DNA of 64,000 nt from assembly GCA_015680685.1 (NCBI GenBank), contig MNCI01008062.1:250058-314057 (forward strand), written 5' to 3'. Positions 47,836 to 58,879 of this stretch are shown here, one piece after another (the first letter of the stretch is position 1; each line of letters opens with the position of its first letter). Made by a program: the position numbers and the translations under genes. This DNA is from Gnetum montanum. Taxonomy: Eukaryota > Streptophyta > Gnetopsida > Gnetales > Gnetaceae. The notes below the pieces were generated by a model that saw only the letters and a list, made by a program, of their open reading frames with translations, searched no databases and had not been told where the DNA came from.

Positions 47836-48132
47836 ATGGCCGCGTTTGGTGTTTCAGGCGTGAAGATACTTTCTCTGGCGATTATGGCGATGGTGGTTTT
47901 CTCCGTCACAGTCGCAGAGGCCAGAAAACTCCCGCAAAAATATGAAGCCGATTATAGACTTCATGACAGCAGCAGCACTCCACATGCGTTTCGAAAATTC
48001 AATTTTACTGTTGCAGGACAAACATCTGAACGAGGAGAAGTATTGTTAAATGTCAAGGCCACGTCGGGTAACAGCCCAGGAGTTGGTCATTCCGGTCCTA
48101 TTTCTGCACCTGATGACCAAACACACAACTGA
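47836..48132 (+). CDS. Small secreted CEP-like signalling peptide precursor, copy 2
   Basis: A 98-residue single-exon ORF. Signal peptide at 1-28 (GVKILSLAIMAMVVFSVTVA then EA). The variable middle includes RLHDSSS, equivalent to RFNDSS in copy 1. The C-terminal part is VLLNVKATSGNSPGVGH followed by SGPISAPDDQTHN. GNSPGVGH equals the end of the classic CEP1-type peptide, whereas the FRPT half is replaced by VKAT. The tail SAP..QTHN recalls the SAP..HN end of IDA-type peptides, but only loosely. Start ATG in accaATGGcc context; TATA-like box about 120 bases upstream; stop TGA at 48130. This is the better-preserved family member. Likely processed and secreted as a short peptide signal; maturation sites are not certain. 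Confidence 0.85.
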   Translation: MAAFGVSGVKILSLAIMAMVVFSVTVAEARKLPQKYEADYRLHDSSSTPHAFRKFNFTVAGQTSERGEVLLNVKATSGNSPGVGHSGPISAPDDQTHN

Positions 48133-49400
48133 TTCCTCCTCATCATCATCATCATTCTCAGTTATTGGTTGCCCACTCTTTACTAGTTTAATTCACCCAT
48201 TATTTAGTAATTATCTCTACCACATCATTGCATCTTTCGGTTTTAGTTGCCAAACAAAGTTTTATGTATGAAATATGAATATCCCAAACCTAAGGATAGT
48301 TATCATATCATTATGATATTTTACTTGTAAGTATCCACCACATGATTGTATTCTTTACTTTTAAGTTCCAGCAACTTTTACGCATGAAATATGAATAATT
48401 CATAATGAAAGGATAGTTAATTATACAAATATGGTAGTGATGTCGGTACAGGATCGTTACTTTGAACCACTAGTGAGTAGATGAGCTAAAACTTAACTTT
48501 GTTTAACTGCACCGAAGTTTAAAAGCAATATTATGAATCGAATCATTTTCTGAAAAAAAAATAAACATTAGTTTAAGCTGTTCCAGTTAGAATTATCAAC
48601 CTTTACCCAATTCTTTATCGATGAATTAGAAGAACACTTTTCTGTCCTCCGAATAAATCTTCGCATGAAGATAATAAAGCATTTAGGTTTTCATTAATAC
48701 TTATTTTTTAAGAGAAACTAGCCCTTATATATTAACCCTATACTATACCCTCGTTAGGGCCAATCGAGAAGGGTGAATTCCGTTCCAGCTGATGACAAAA
48801 GTTTTCATTCCATGATAAACAGCTTTTCAACTTCCTAAAGCAATATTTAATCCATATTCACGCACTGAAATCTTCATCAGAGAGACGCAACGGAAGCCTT
48901 TTGTCCATAACTTATATAGTTCCAGAATTTACACATGGCTCAGATATTAAATCAGAATGCTTCTAACTATATTTAGACAGCCATTTCAAAGTTAAAAACT
49001 TTACTGGAAATAGGCTGCCGTTGCGAGAGCGTGTGGTGAAGGCAGCCAGCAATTAAGAAAAATCATGCAAGGCATCATTGATATGTATTGGTTTTTGCCA
49101 CTCCGTCCAATCCTAGGCATTGCTTATTATTTTTAATTACTCCAATGGCAAATTGTGCTTCTAACCAAAGCTGATTCAGCCATGTCCGGCTATCCGGTAC
49201 AAGAATTTATTCATTTATTTCTTTATTAATATTTTTTAATTTTATATGTTTTCTTTGTTTTTGAAAGATAAAGGAAACACAACCTCTACTTATACCTTAA
49301 CAGCTATATGTAATCCTCTACCATACTAGGCCACTACTATGATGATATAACATAAGGTGTAGCTATTGTCACAACTCTAATTTTGTTGGTGTAGTAATTG
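48133..49400. other. 3' flank of peptide gene 2 and AT-rich intergenic DNA
   Basis: A TCATCATCATC low-complexity run follows the stop codon. Nothing else was recognised. Confidence 0.5.
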
Positions 49401-49401
49401 T

Positions 49402-49495
49402 ATCATGTATATATATTTAAAAAGTTTAAGGCACAACAACTAAACCATATCATGTATATATATTTAAAAAGTTTAAGGCACAACAACTAAACCAT
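49402..49495. repeat. Exact 47-bp tandem duplication
   Basis: 49402-49448 and 49449-49495 are identical, beginning ATCATGTATATATATTT. Identity suggests a recent slip or an assembly effect. Confidence 0.95.
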
Positions 49496-49499
49496 ATAG

Positions 49500-50436
49500 G
49501 GACTGATTATAGGATTACAAGGTCATGAGCTGAATTCCTACTTTAGTTATGGTTATAGTTATAGTAGTGAACATGCCCAAAATCATGTCATTAACAATGC
49601 CTTAAACAATATTTAACATAGCATGCTTGAAGATTTGGTTTTACTTAGCACATTTTCAATATTCAAAATTCATCACTAGTTTGTGCATCTCATGTAAATA
49701 TATTTGCAAGGTAGGTCAATTATTACCTTATCAAAGTTCATTTTGATGGAAAGAGATAGTCTTTTTTAATCTATCATACAGTGGGTATTTGCTTAGGGAG
49801 ATGAAGGTTTGCATATCAATTTTTGTGAGTCTCTAATAGTTCTAGGAGTCAGAAAAACTAATGGGAGTTTAAAGTGAATGTGAGTAGAAAATGAAAGAAA
49901 TTAAATAAGCAAAGTGAGCCATAAAATATTCTTCATTCTAGCATTAAATTCAAATCAACCAAGGTTTTTCACCATCTCTTCAATGTCACACAATAAGAAC
50001 AAGGCCTCCTAATCATAGGATTTCATAAAACCCAAGTTACATAACATGGAGCCAACATTATTTGCCATAGAAATGTGGAAGGTTATGAGTTTTAATCAAT
50101 ATTTGGGGCCATAATTCATTACATCCACCCATCAAATACTTAAAATTTTGATTTTGGAAGGGCATGTCCCTTTATCTTACTTTTTAAATTTTGATTCTTT
50201 CAGAAAATGCTCCAACATATAAAGTATAAAAAACATTTTATAAAGCTCTTGTGCAGCTCCCTTTTCTCATAAAACCTCCTTCAGGATGCATAAGGTAGAG
50301 CTAAATTTCTTACTTGTCTTTAAAATTTTCTTAAGACATGAGCCACTTCTTTATCTTCTTGACTTCTTCCACCACATTGATTCTTATTCTTAAGACTTCA
50401 ACTTGTTGATTCTTCACTTCTTCTTCAACTTGGGCT
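49500..50436. other. Intergenic DNA, nothing recognised
   Basis: A short B-box-like stretch near 49510-49545 (AAGGTCATGAGCTGAATTCC) may be a fragment of a SINE-like unit; no gene was seen. Confidence 0.4.
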
Positions 50437-51080
50437 TGTGATCGTTTCAATTCTTTTTGTTTGAAGGATATGGGATCACTTTTAGTATTTCTTCTTCTAC
50501 TACTTTCTTTGTAATTTTAGCAACTCATGGGACTTCTCCATTGCTTATTTTTACTTAAAATTCTATAGCTTTATGTAAATAGATTTGATTATTTGACATT
50601 CTAGATTTTGTAATCCCACCATGTTTATTAAAACTAATATAAATTCTTTATAAAAAAACTCACATTGTAATTTCTTTGTTGAAGTTTCCTAACTATGATG
50701 ATGAATTAGGTAACTTAAGAACATAAAAAATATCATGGATAGTTATTTCTTAGCCATNCTGTGATCGTTTCAATTTTTTTTGTTTGAAGGATATGGGATC
50801 ATTTTTAGTATTTCTTCTTCTACTACTTTCTTTGTAATTTTAGCAACTCATGGGACTTCTCCATTGCTTATTTTTACTTAAAATTCTATAGCTTTATGTA
50901 AATAGATTTGATTATTTGACATTCTAGATTTTGTAATCCCACCATGTTTATTAAAACTAATATAAATTCTTTATAAAAAAACTCACATTGTAATTTCTTT
51001 GTTGAAGTTTCCTAACTATGATGATGAATTAGGTAACTTAAGAACATAAAAAATATCATGGATAGTTATTTCTTAGCCAT
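50437..51080. repeat. 321-bp direct duplication around a single N
   Basis: 50437-50757 and 50760-51080 match with only two differences seen, and the N at 50758 lies exactly at the joint. Most simply this is an unmerged overlap between two contigs or alleles. Confidence 0.95.
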
Positions 51081-51884
51081 TATTCAAGATCATAAGAACT
51101 TTGCCTATGCCTTGAATCTCCAAGTATTTCTCATTTTTAACCTTAATTCCTCTAGGGCTTTTGCACTCTCAAGCTCTATAAAGTCTTCTTTGTTGGGCAT
51201 CATGTGATTAGAACCCTAACTGTTAATGATCCAAGCATGTGTAGGCAAGTTTCTTTTAATATTAGATGCTACAATGTTTGAGTTTCCTTATTTACTTATT
51301 TTACCTGTAATTTATTAATCATTATATTTATTATTCTTTGGTTTCTTCTTGTTAAAGAAAGTAGGAAGAAAACCATACTTGTACTGACATTTTGCTTTAT
51401 GTATGACTTTTTTATGATAAAAATTATATGTAAGAATCGACCTAGATTTGAATTGTCTTTTTATCATCATCCTCTAGCTTTAAGTCTTCATTGTCTAATT
51501 CTTCTTTCTTTCTCCTTCTCTTATCTTTGGTCACATCTATTGGTTTTTCTTCTCCCTTAAATTTCATGTTTTCAGTGGTTATCTTTCAATCAAGAAATTC
51601 ATCAAGGGCATATGCATTGAAGTCTTTAATTTATATTACATTAAACATGGCATTTAAATACCTATGTTATTGTAAAGTATATGAGCAATCTATCTTACCT
51701 TTTCCTTTTCATCATAGCCATAACCAAATTCATAAGCTTTTTTTGATACAACCATACATCCTATGAATAAATTCATCAATTGATTCACTTCTTTCAATTC
51801 TCAAGTTACTAAAAAATTGAGCTATATTCAATTAAGTAGTTTGCTAATTTTAAATAGACCCCAAAAACAAAAATAAGAAGTTAA
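51081..51884. other. AT-rich DNA, nothing recognised
   Basis: The 91-codon ORF at 51491 has no recognisable motif. Minus-strand fragments resembling copia gag (short Lys/Asn-rich runs) are possible but not convincing. Confidence 0.4.
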
Positions 51885-52035
51885 GCTACTGGTAAGACTT
51901 TTGATTTGGAAGCTCTAGTTATGGGATTGATTTTGGTAGGTAATGTTGAGTTATAAAGTTCTAATTTGACTATATGTCTTGGGGGTAAATTTTATTTTTA
52001 AAATGTTTTGGGTTTGACACCCCCTTTCCCTCCCC
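51885..52035 (+). repeat. SINE-like dispersed repeat, copy at 51.9 kb
   Basis: TTAAGCTACTGGTAAG resembles a tRNA-type A box and TTATGGGATTGATTTTGG a B box; the body TTGAGTTATAAAGTTCTAAT and ACTATATGTCTTGGG recurs at 57.76 kb. Confidence 0.6.
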
Positions 52036-53890
52036 AGCAACCCACCCCCTCCTCCACCATGCATCCCCTCCCAGAAAACCACTTAGGTCATACAATTATC
52101 CTCTAACATAGAAAGAGGTAGAGGAGACAATCATGATCATCTTAACCAAAGAATTCTTCTTTCTTTTATCTTTATAACTCCTTTTTTTGTTTACCATTTA
52201 AAAGAGCTAAGTCATAATTTATGGGAGGGGGTGTCAAAGCCCAAAAAATTAATAATAAACAAAAATAATTTAGAGCACATCACATCTTAATCACTAACTA
52301 GAAAACCCCAAAAACATGGAAAGGAATAACTTTCTAATTTTAGGGATGTCTACTTAAGTGAACAATCTTACAATAGATACTTCAAAAAAATAAGAGGAAA
52401 AAATTAATTGTTAATTGGAGAGGATGTTCTAGTCCTAATAATATTTACATCTTTTTCAATATTTGTTCATGAATTTAAAATAGTAAAAGGATTTGATATA
52501 ACAACATAAAGCTTTGGCAAAATATCATAATTTGTAAGAGATGAAGATACAAAAATAAACGTTAGCAAATAATGTCTATAATGATTGACCTAAATTTGAG
52601 TCTCTTTGGCATCTTCTAAAGCCCATTTGTTAATAAAATATTTTATTTTTGGGTAGATAGTAATCTTCTTACATACAAAAAATTTTCCTTACATGTTACT
52701 TATCTATAGTGATCAATAGTTTCTATAGTAACAATAAAAGTATTCATAAAATATTTTATATTCTTTGGTTTCTTTATTTCCATTTAATCATTCTTATCAT
52801 AGATATCATCTTGAGTTTTTATTTACTTATCTTTAGATTATTTTTTTCTATCCTCAACTTCCATACATTTTTTCCTTTTTTTCACATTCTTTTCTTAAGA
52901 AGAAAGGGACAAATATTAAACAAAATGTCCTTTACAATAATAAAAATTACAAGAATTAGGGAGATTATAATATGTAATTGGTTGGATGTAAATCTTTCTA
53001 GCTACTTGCAATACCAATTCTTTTTTATAGTTGAGAAGATTGAATTTAATATAAAAAGTCTATGATAAACATATGATGTAGAAATAGATTCTATATAGTG
53101 ATTGGGAACAACAAGACTAATAATTTCCTATTCAAATTTTTGAAAAATCAATGAAAGATAAAATAGCTTAACAATACCTAGATCTTTAAAATATTCTTTA
53201 TACTAGATATCAAAATTAGTAGTCTACTTACAAATGATCAATAGTGCATGTTTATGTATAAAAGATACTATATCAAGGGCATGTTGCACCATTGAAGTAT
53301 TGCCTAGCTCAACAAGCAGAAGAAAAACTAGAATAATACCTATCTAGATAACTTGAATGTTTTTCTTTTGCATAAGATCATTTAATTATGAATCAAAACT
53401 TTGATTACAAGCCAAGTAATAAACATATATCATGACATAAGACTAACTTCTAGTGACTCATATAAATCATTAAAGAGAATCAAATCATGTGTCTTAGTTT
53501 CATTATCATTACTAGAAGAAGACCTTACAAATTTGCCCTCCAACTTGTAAATTTACATTTTAAGAACTAACAAAAATTTTTATATTGATAGAAGAAACAA
53601 AAATTTAAACATTGGTTGAAAACTTTGAAAGTAATTTAGAATTTCCCATAAAATAATTATAGAAAGATCAATCTATTTGAGAAAATTCAAAGAGAAAGAA
53701 ATCAAATCTATTTTTAAAAAATCATATCTAAAGGAGAAATATTAGATCTGGAGGAGAAACATGCCTAAAAACTACCTTCAACAATGTCCCAATAATCCTA
53801 AATTTCTATCAACACCTCATATATCATCTAGCTCTTCATAGAGGTGAATGGTGAAAAAGAACTCATGTAGCTAAAACCATTTTATCAGGA
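52036..53890. other. AT-rich DNA, nothing recognised
   Basis: A C-rich patch at 52020-52080 stands out. The 118-codon ORF at 52709 is dominated by Phe, Leu and Ile and is probably chance. Confidence 0.45.
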
Positions 53891-53891
53891 C

Positions 53892-54189
53892 AATGCTATG
53901 ATGATGACGATCTATCATCATCTTGGTACCTTTATCCCATATATGATGGTTTAACTAGTAAGGTAAGCAAAGTATTTGGTGATGACTTACTATGAGTTGT
54001 TGTCAACTTGACAGTATAGTTAACGAACATATATTTTTACCATGCTAGGATGATGACGATCTGTCATCATCTTGGTACCTTTGTCCTATCTATGATGGGC
54101 TAACCATTAAAGTAAGCAACGTATTTGATAATGAATTACTATGACTTGTTGTCAACTTGACAATATAGTTAACGAACATATATTTTTAC
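53892..54189. repeat. Tandem duplication, period about 148 bp
   Basis: Two units, both with GATGATGACGATCT, ATCATCATCTTGGTACCTTT, TTGTTGTCAACTTGACA and TAGTTAACGAACATATATTT. Each unit contains TGTCAACTTGACA, an inverted pair of TTGAC cores. Confidence 0.92.
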
Positions 54190-54499
54190 CATGCTCCTAG
54201 GTAACATGTGTTTCAACATATCTCTTGGAATGTAACTTTTGATTTGTAAATCACAAGTTATATATTCTAACCAAGTGAGCAATGCCTCATTGACTGCAAC
54301 AACATCTTCATATATTTTATTCAAAAGATGAAATCTGATGTGCCATTGAACATTACATGGCACCTTGGTACTTCAATCTTTCTTAGCATCTTATTCCTCA
54401 TCTATAACAACCTATCCTTTAGAAGACATCCAAGACATCTAGCCAACATGATACTTTAGAAGAATGATCGATGAATACAGTAATGCTTCAAGTATGACT

Positions 54500-54562
54500 T
54501 CAACTAACAACCTCTTACTTAACAAGACAATAAGCTAACTACTTAAGCCACCTATCTCTGGC
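54500..54562 (-). repeat. tRNA-derived SINE-like copy, minus strand
   Basis: The minus strand reads AGGTGGCTTAAGTAGTTAGC (A-box region) then AAGTAAGAGGTTGTTAGTTG (B-box region), matching the plus-strand copy at 57159 in order and spacing. Confidence 0.65.
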
Positions 54563-54579
54563 TTATGTGCATGATACTT

Positions 54580-54647
54580 ATTAGATAATGAGGTAATCAA
54601 TTAAGGTACCTCTCCTTGATATAACTATGATTACCTCATTATCTAAT
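54580..54647. repeat. 20-bp perfect hairpin
   Basis: ATTAGATAATGAGGTAATCA at 54580-54599 and its exact reverse complement at 54628-54647, with a 28-base loop. Could be a small foldback transposon (MITE-like) or a structured RNA; no ORF involved. Confidence 0.92.
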
Positions 54648-55529
54648 GTTTTGATTATAGCTTTTGCCATCCTAATCTCACGATAAGGCATTTATAACTT
54701 TCTTTCTTAATTATTTAATTTTATCACAAATTGGGTAACCTTTAACTTAATATTAAACATGATAGCCACATATTTCTGGTCCTAGCATTGACTTATAGAT
54801 GTATTTCATCTTGTTAGTACCCTTTGTATCTATTCTATTTTATCAAAAAGTTCAAGAATTTAGTTCATTATCTAACAAGGATTTTTGATAAGAGATTACT
54901 AGTCTGAATCATACTTAAGATACCTTTATATATGTTCTATGTAAGTTCTACAAAAGTAGTGTATTAGTTATATATCTTGAGGTAACTATCCTTTAAAAAG
55001 GTTTGGGATTCTTCACTTTTCACTATCAATATTGATCGTATTTAATTTATACTACTCACTTCATTACCATCCTATATTGAAATCAAAATAAAATATACCT
55101 TAAACTCCTACTAATGTCCATCAACTTTAAGTATTAATTCATAAACATTGAAACTATAATTGAAATTTTATTAAGTTAGTAAAACCTTTGGATCTATTGA
55201 AAAGTAGAAATGTACATGGTGTGACTTTTGAAAACATTGTTAACAAAATTACTAAGTGTTTTTAAGAAAATTTAGAATAGATGAGCCTAATTTGCAACCA
55301 TAATATCCTACCTATATCTAATATGATCAAATGTAAGATATTGGAAGAAAATATAATATTCATCTTAAATGTTATTTGTACTACATAATTCACATATTCA
55401 TATTTTTCTCTTTAAATTAATAAATCACCTAAAAATTATTTATTTACTTTGTTTTATATTACCTTCATTTTCCTCCTTACTTTTCCTTTTCTCTACTGTA
55501 ATGAAAATGTCTTCTAAAGATACAGGTAC
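54648..55529. other. AT-rich DNA, nothing recognised
   Basis: No gene or repeat recognised on either strand. Confidence 0.5.
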
Positions 55530-56690
55530 CTAATCTTAGGTCTACCAACAAAGTAAGCAACGTTTTAGAATCATATTCGTCCTAAGGTGCCTCAGGAGAC
55601 AGCATCATTAGAATTCCTTCCAATGCCTTAATGGACACGACATATTGTCAGGCCATCAACAAAGTAATCACACCATTTTCGGAGGATGTCATTCATGGTA
55701 GGTTGCTGTGCTGCTGCGCATACATGATAAATAAGAGATAACCATCAACATCCTTAACCTACCTTAACGGTCATCTGGATAAAAAGCGCTTTATGCTGTA
55801 ATATCTGCATCCATTTCATAATCTTTAAGTGAAACACAAAGGTCAAAGAATGATACATCTCATTTTAAAAAACGAAATAAAAGACGAAATAAAAGAAAAG
55901 GTACGTTTATACGTGCCGTTTCCGTTAACATTACAAGTTTCATCTACCATCACAATGATTGTCTGGTTTTTATTTGCTAGCTTTAAGTCAGAATAGAATA
56001 TAAATCAAGGCTACGATAACCTGCAAGAAGAAAAACATGAAAGATGGTGTATTAAACTGAACGTTAAATGACAACCGCAATAATATTATTGGTATTTGTT
56101 TTAATAGATAAATATATAATTAGAATGATGGTAAGGTAATTATTTGACAAGTTCAAAAGAATGCAGGGTAAACAAAACTTTTTCAATAAAGTAACGCAAA
56201 GATTTTCAAGGCGCTCACTAATGTCGACAGAAGTTTGTTCACTTTGTTGCACGCCAACGCCCATGTATGCTTTTGGGTAAATGGCACAATCTTCACCAAA
56301 AACTGATTCTGTTTTTCAGATTTCGTATTCGTCGTGAAAATGATTTGGAAAACCAAATTCGAAACTTTCCTCTGAAACCTTAATATTCCTTGTCACTCAA
56401 TGTATTTATGGTACAGTTCCGCTAGTGGTCCTATGCCTCTTTCCATCTCTTGTTCGTTCACAGCTCAAGAAACCTGCTCAAATTCATGGTTTCGTCAGAC
56501 AAGCTCTTTCAGACTTGCAAAATTAGTCCATGGTTTGGTCAGACAAGCTCTTTCAGACCTGCAAATTAGTCCATAATGACTCCTTTACTGTGTTCTCATC
56601 CTTCAATGCCTGTTCATGTTTCTGTGAATACCAGATCCATAACACCGTATCTTTTCATCATTATCTCATTGACTTAGTTAATTTGCAACT
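55530..56690 (+). pseudogene. Orphan upstream region of a peptide-gene paralogue
   Basis: Related to the region before peptide gene 2: CTACCAACAAAGTAAGCA near 55543 and, more strongly, 56510-56690 (TTTCAGACCTGC, GTTCTCATCCTTCAATGCC, GAATACCAGATCC, TATCTTTTCATCA, CATTGACTTAGTTA). The TATA-like TTTAAATA of gene 2 reads TGTGAATA here. No signal peptide or SPGVGH coding sequence follows; similarity ends near 56690. It also carries a 43-bp tandem repeat (CATGGTTTCGTCAGACAAGC at 56490 and CATGGTTTGGTCAGACAAGC at 56531). Confidence 0.6.
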
Positions 56691-57158
56691 TGGAGTTGTA
56701 GAGTTTTGAACCAGTTAAATTATGCTTATCAATGAAATGTGGTACTTGAAGAGTGAAGTGCTATTAATAGACTCATTGAGATTGATAAACATTAATTCAC
56801 CTCACCCTACATTTCCAGGGTAATGCAATGAAAGTTTATTACATGGTAACCCCTTAGACCATGATATGCAATAATCAAAATAGAGATTGACGTTAGATTT
56901 ATGTGCTATTTGAAAAGGCTTTTAAAGCAAAGCTTCATGCAATAATTTCTTTTCTTAATGTTTGAATTATGAAAACTTTTTCATGATAATAGGAATTGGT
57001 AAGATTTAGTTGTGAACACCTAGGAACATAAAATTGAATAAGATTTTATGCTTTGATTAAGATTAAACTTGTAATATAGAATTTATATTAATATTTATTC
57101 AAACTATACTAATATGAAACAAATAAGTGATTTACAATGTTTCATTACTACTAATGAT
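56691..57158. other. Intergenic DNA, nothing recognised
   Basis: AT-rich, where the coding part of the peptide paralogue would be expected; none is seen. Confidence 0.5.
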
Positions 57159-57225
57159 AGGTGGTTCAAGTGGTTAGCTCATTATCTTATTAGGCAAAAG
57201 GTTGCTATTTGATCATATTTCTCTA
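57159..57225 (+). repeat. tRNA-derived SINE-like copy, plus strand
   Basis: AGGTGGTTCAAGTGGTTAGC resembles a tRNA D-arm/A box and AGGTTGCTATTTGATCATAT a decayed B box; it matches the minus-strand copy at 54.5 kb. Confidence 0.65.
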
Positions 57226-57724
57226 TACTTTTTCTAATGTATTTATGGTCATGGGGTGGGGGTGTTAAAATACATTCTTTTAATGTATTTATAAGCCCTA
57301 AAGCTTCTACTAGATAGACATTAATAAATAAGCTTAATATATAAAATTTCAAACTAAAATTAATTTTAAATTTGCTTAATAAATAAAATGATTTTCTAAT
57401 TGAAAGATTCTTCTTTTCCTAGACTTCCAAAGTTAGAAAAATCCCATTAAGATTACGGGAAAATAAGATCAAATGTATATGTGCACCTAGCATAAGAATA
57501 CCCTAGGAAAAGAAAAAAGTCATAAATGGTCATAGGTTATCTTATTGAACTTAATTAAATATATACAAAGGTTTTAGATTTATAGTGTAAATATATCTAA
57601 AAGCAATTTCTATTAATCATATATACAAAAGTCAAAGTCACTCATTATATTTTTGAACAATATTTGGCCTAGATGTTTTGTTGGAGTCTTTTTATGTTTG
57701 TTAAGTTTTATTCAATACATAAGT

Positions 57725-57840
57725 AAAAGTTATAGGTTGGAATCTAGTGGACAATATTGAGCTATAAAGTTCTAATTAGACTATATATCTTAGGGTGTAC
57801 CTATATTTCACTTATTTTGAGTTCCAACACCATCTAAGAC
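57725..57840 (+). repeat. SINE-like dispersed repeat, copy at 57.8 kb
   Basis: GTTATAGGTTGGAATCTAGT (B-box-like), TTGAGCTATAAAGTTCTAAT and ACTATATATCTTAGG match the copy at 51.9 kb; the end TGTACCTATATTTCACTTAT matches the units at 8.74 and 8.89 kb. Confidence 0.7.
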
Positions 57841-58879
57841 ATAAGTAAAAGCTATTTATTGACTAAATTTTTGGGAGATAATTTTATGTATGAATTGTTT
57901 TTTTAACATATCTTGATTATTGAAACAAAAATTTTATTATGCTTTTAGACCTTATAGAGTATAAATATACTTTCTATGAGTTTTGTAAACATCATTAAGA
58001 AAATTACCAAGTATTTTTAGTAACATTTTGAACAAATCAATATTTGTAATTGTAATATTCCATCTATGTCTACTGTGCTCAAATGTAGAACATTGCATGA
58101 AAATATGGTATTCATCTTCAATGCTATTCATATTTCACAATCAACATATTCATTCTTTATGAGGAATTTTTAATCATCTCCTATTTCAGCTCTTAGATGA
58201 TGAGATCCCATTCGTGTTTTAATAATTGTGCATAGTAACTAATGAGGAATACTAGCAAATAAATAATTTACCTTTGAATTAAGGCTTCTCCTAATACTTT
58301 TCAAATAGAAATGTTTTTTTCCTTCTATATTTTTCAAATTTTTTGATATAGTGCTTATTTTACCAAATTGCAAATGTTGGTAGGATCATAATAGTAAATG
58401 TACTCTTAAATATTTCATTAATTAAGCCATAAAACTCACTTAGGAAGTAATACTTTATCATGGATTTCTATCATTACTTTTTTGAATTATTTATCAGATG
58501 AAGATATAGAAATATTATGAGTAGAGGTTATAAAGTAACAAATAGCTTCAATCTCTAATGACATCATCTCTATTTCAAGAAACATAATATCATATTATAT
58601 CTATCTCTTCCCTTTAAATTCATCAAGCAAAAAAACCTTCTAAATTTCTCCTATTTATTTCTAATGTTTATTTGATAGAACAGGACCCCATATGACACAC
58701 CCCTAAAGAATACTAGGTTGAACAATGGCATGAGTGAAGCTATTTTTGGATATCCCAAGCTAGAATAATTTTATTATTATAGCTTCTTTTTAAATCAAAT
58801 AACATTTTCATACCACTTGCAACTTTTTAAGTAATGCAATAATTCTATTTGTAATTAAAGAAGTGTTAAGGCTAAGATA
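57841..58879. other. AT-rich DNA, nothing recognised
   Basis: No gene or element recognised; the composition changes sharply to GC-rich near 58960, where the LINE begins. Confidence 0.5.

Noticed and set aside
47400-47945. ORFs of 70-82 codons just before and overlapping peptide gene 2
   Set aside because: They lie in the upstream region or run out of frame through the signal peptide of the real gene.
52709-53065. A 118-codon Phe/Leu/Ile-rich ORF
   Set aside because: Typical translation of T-rich DNA; no signal of a real membrane protein family.
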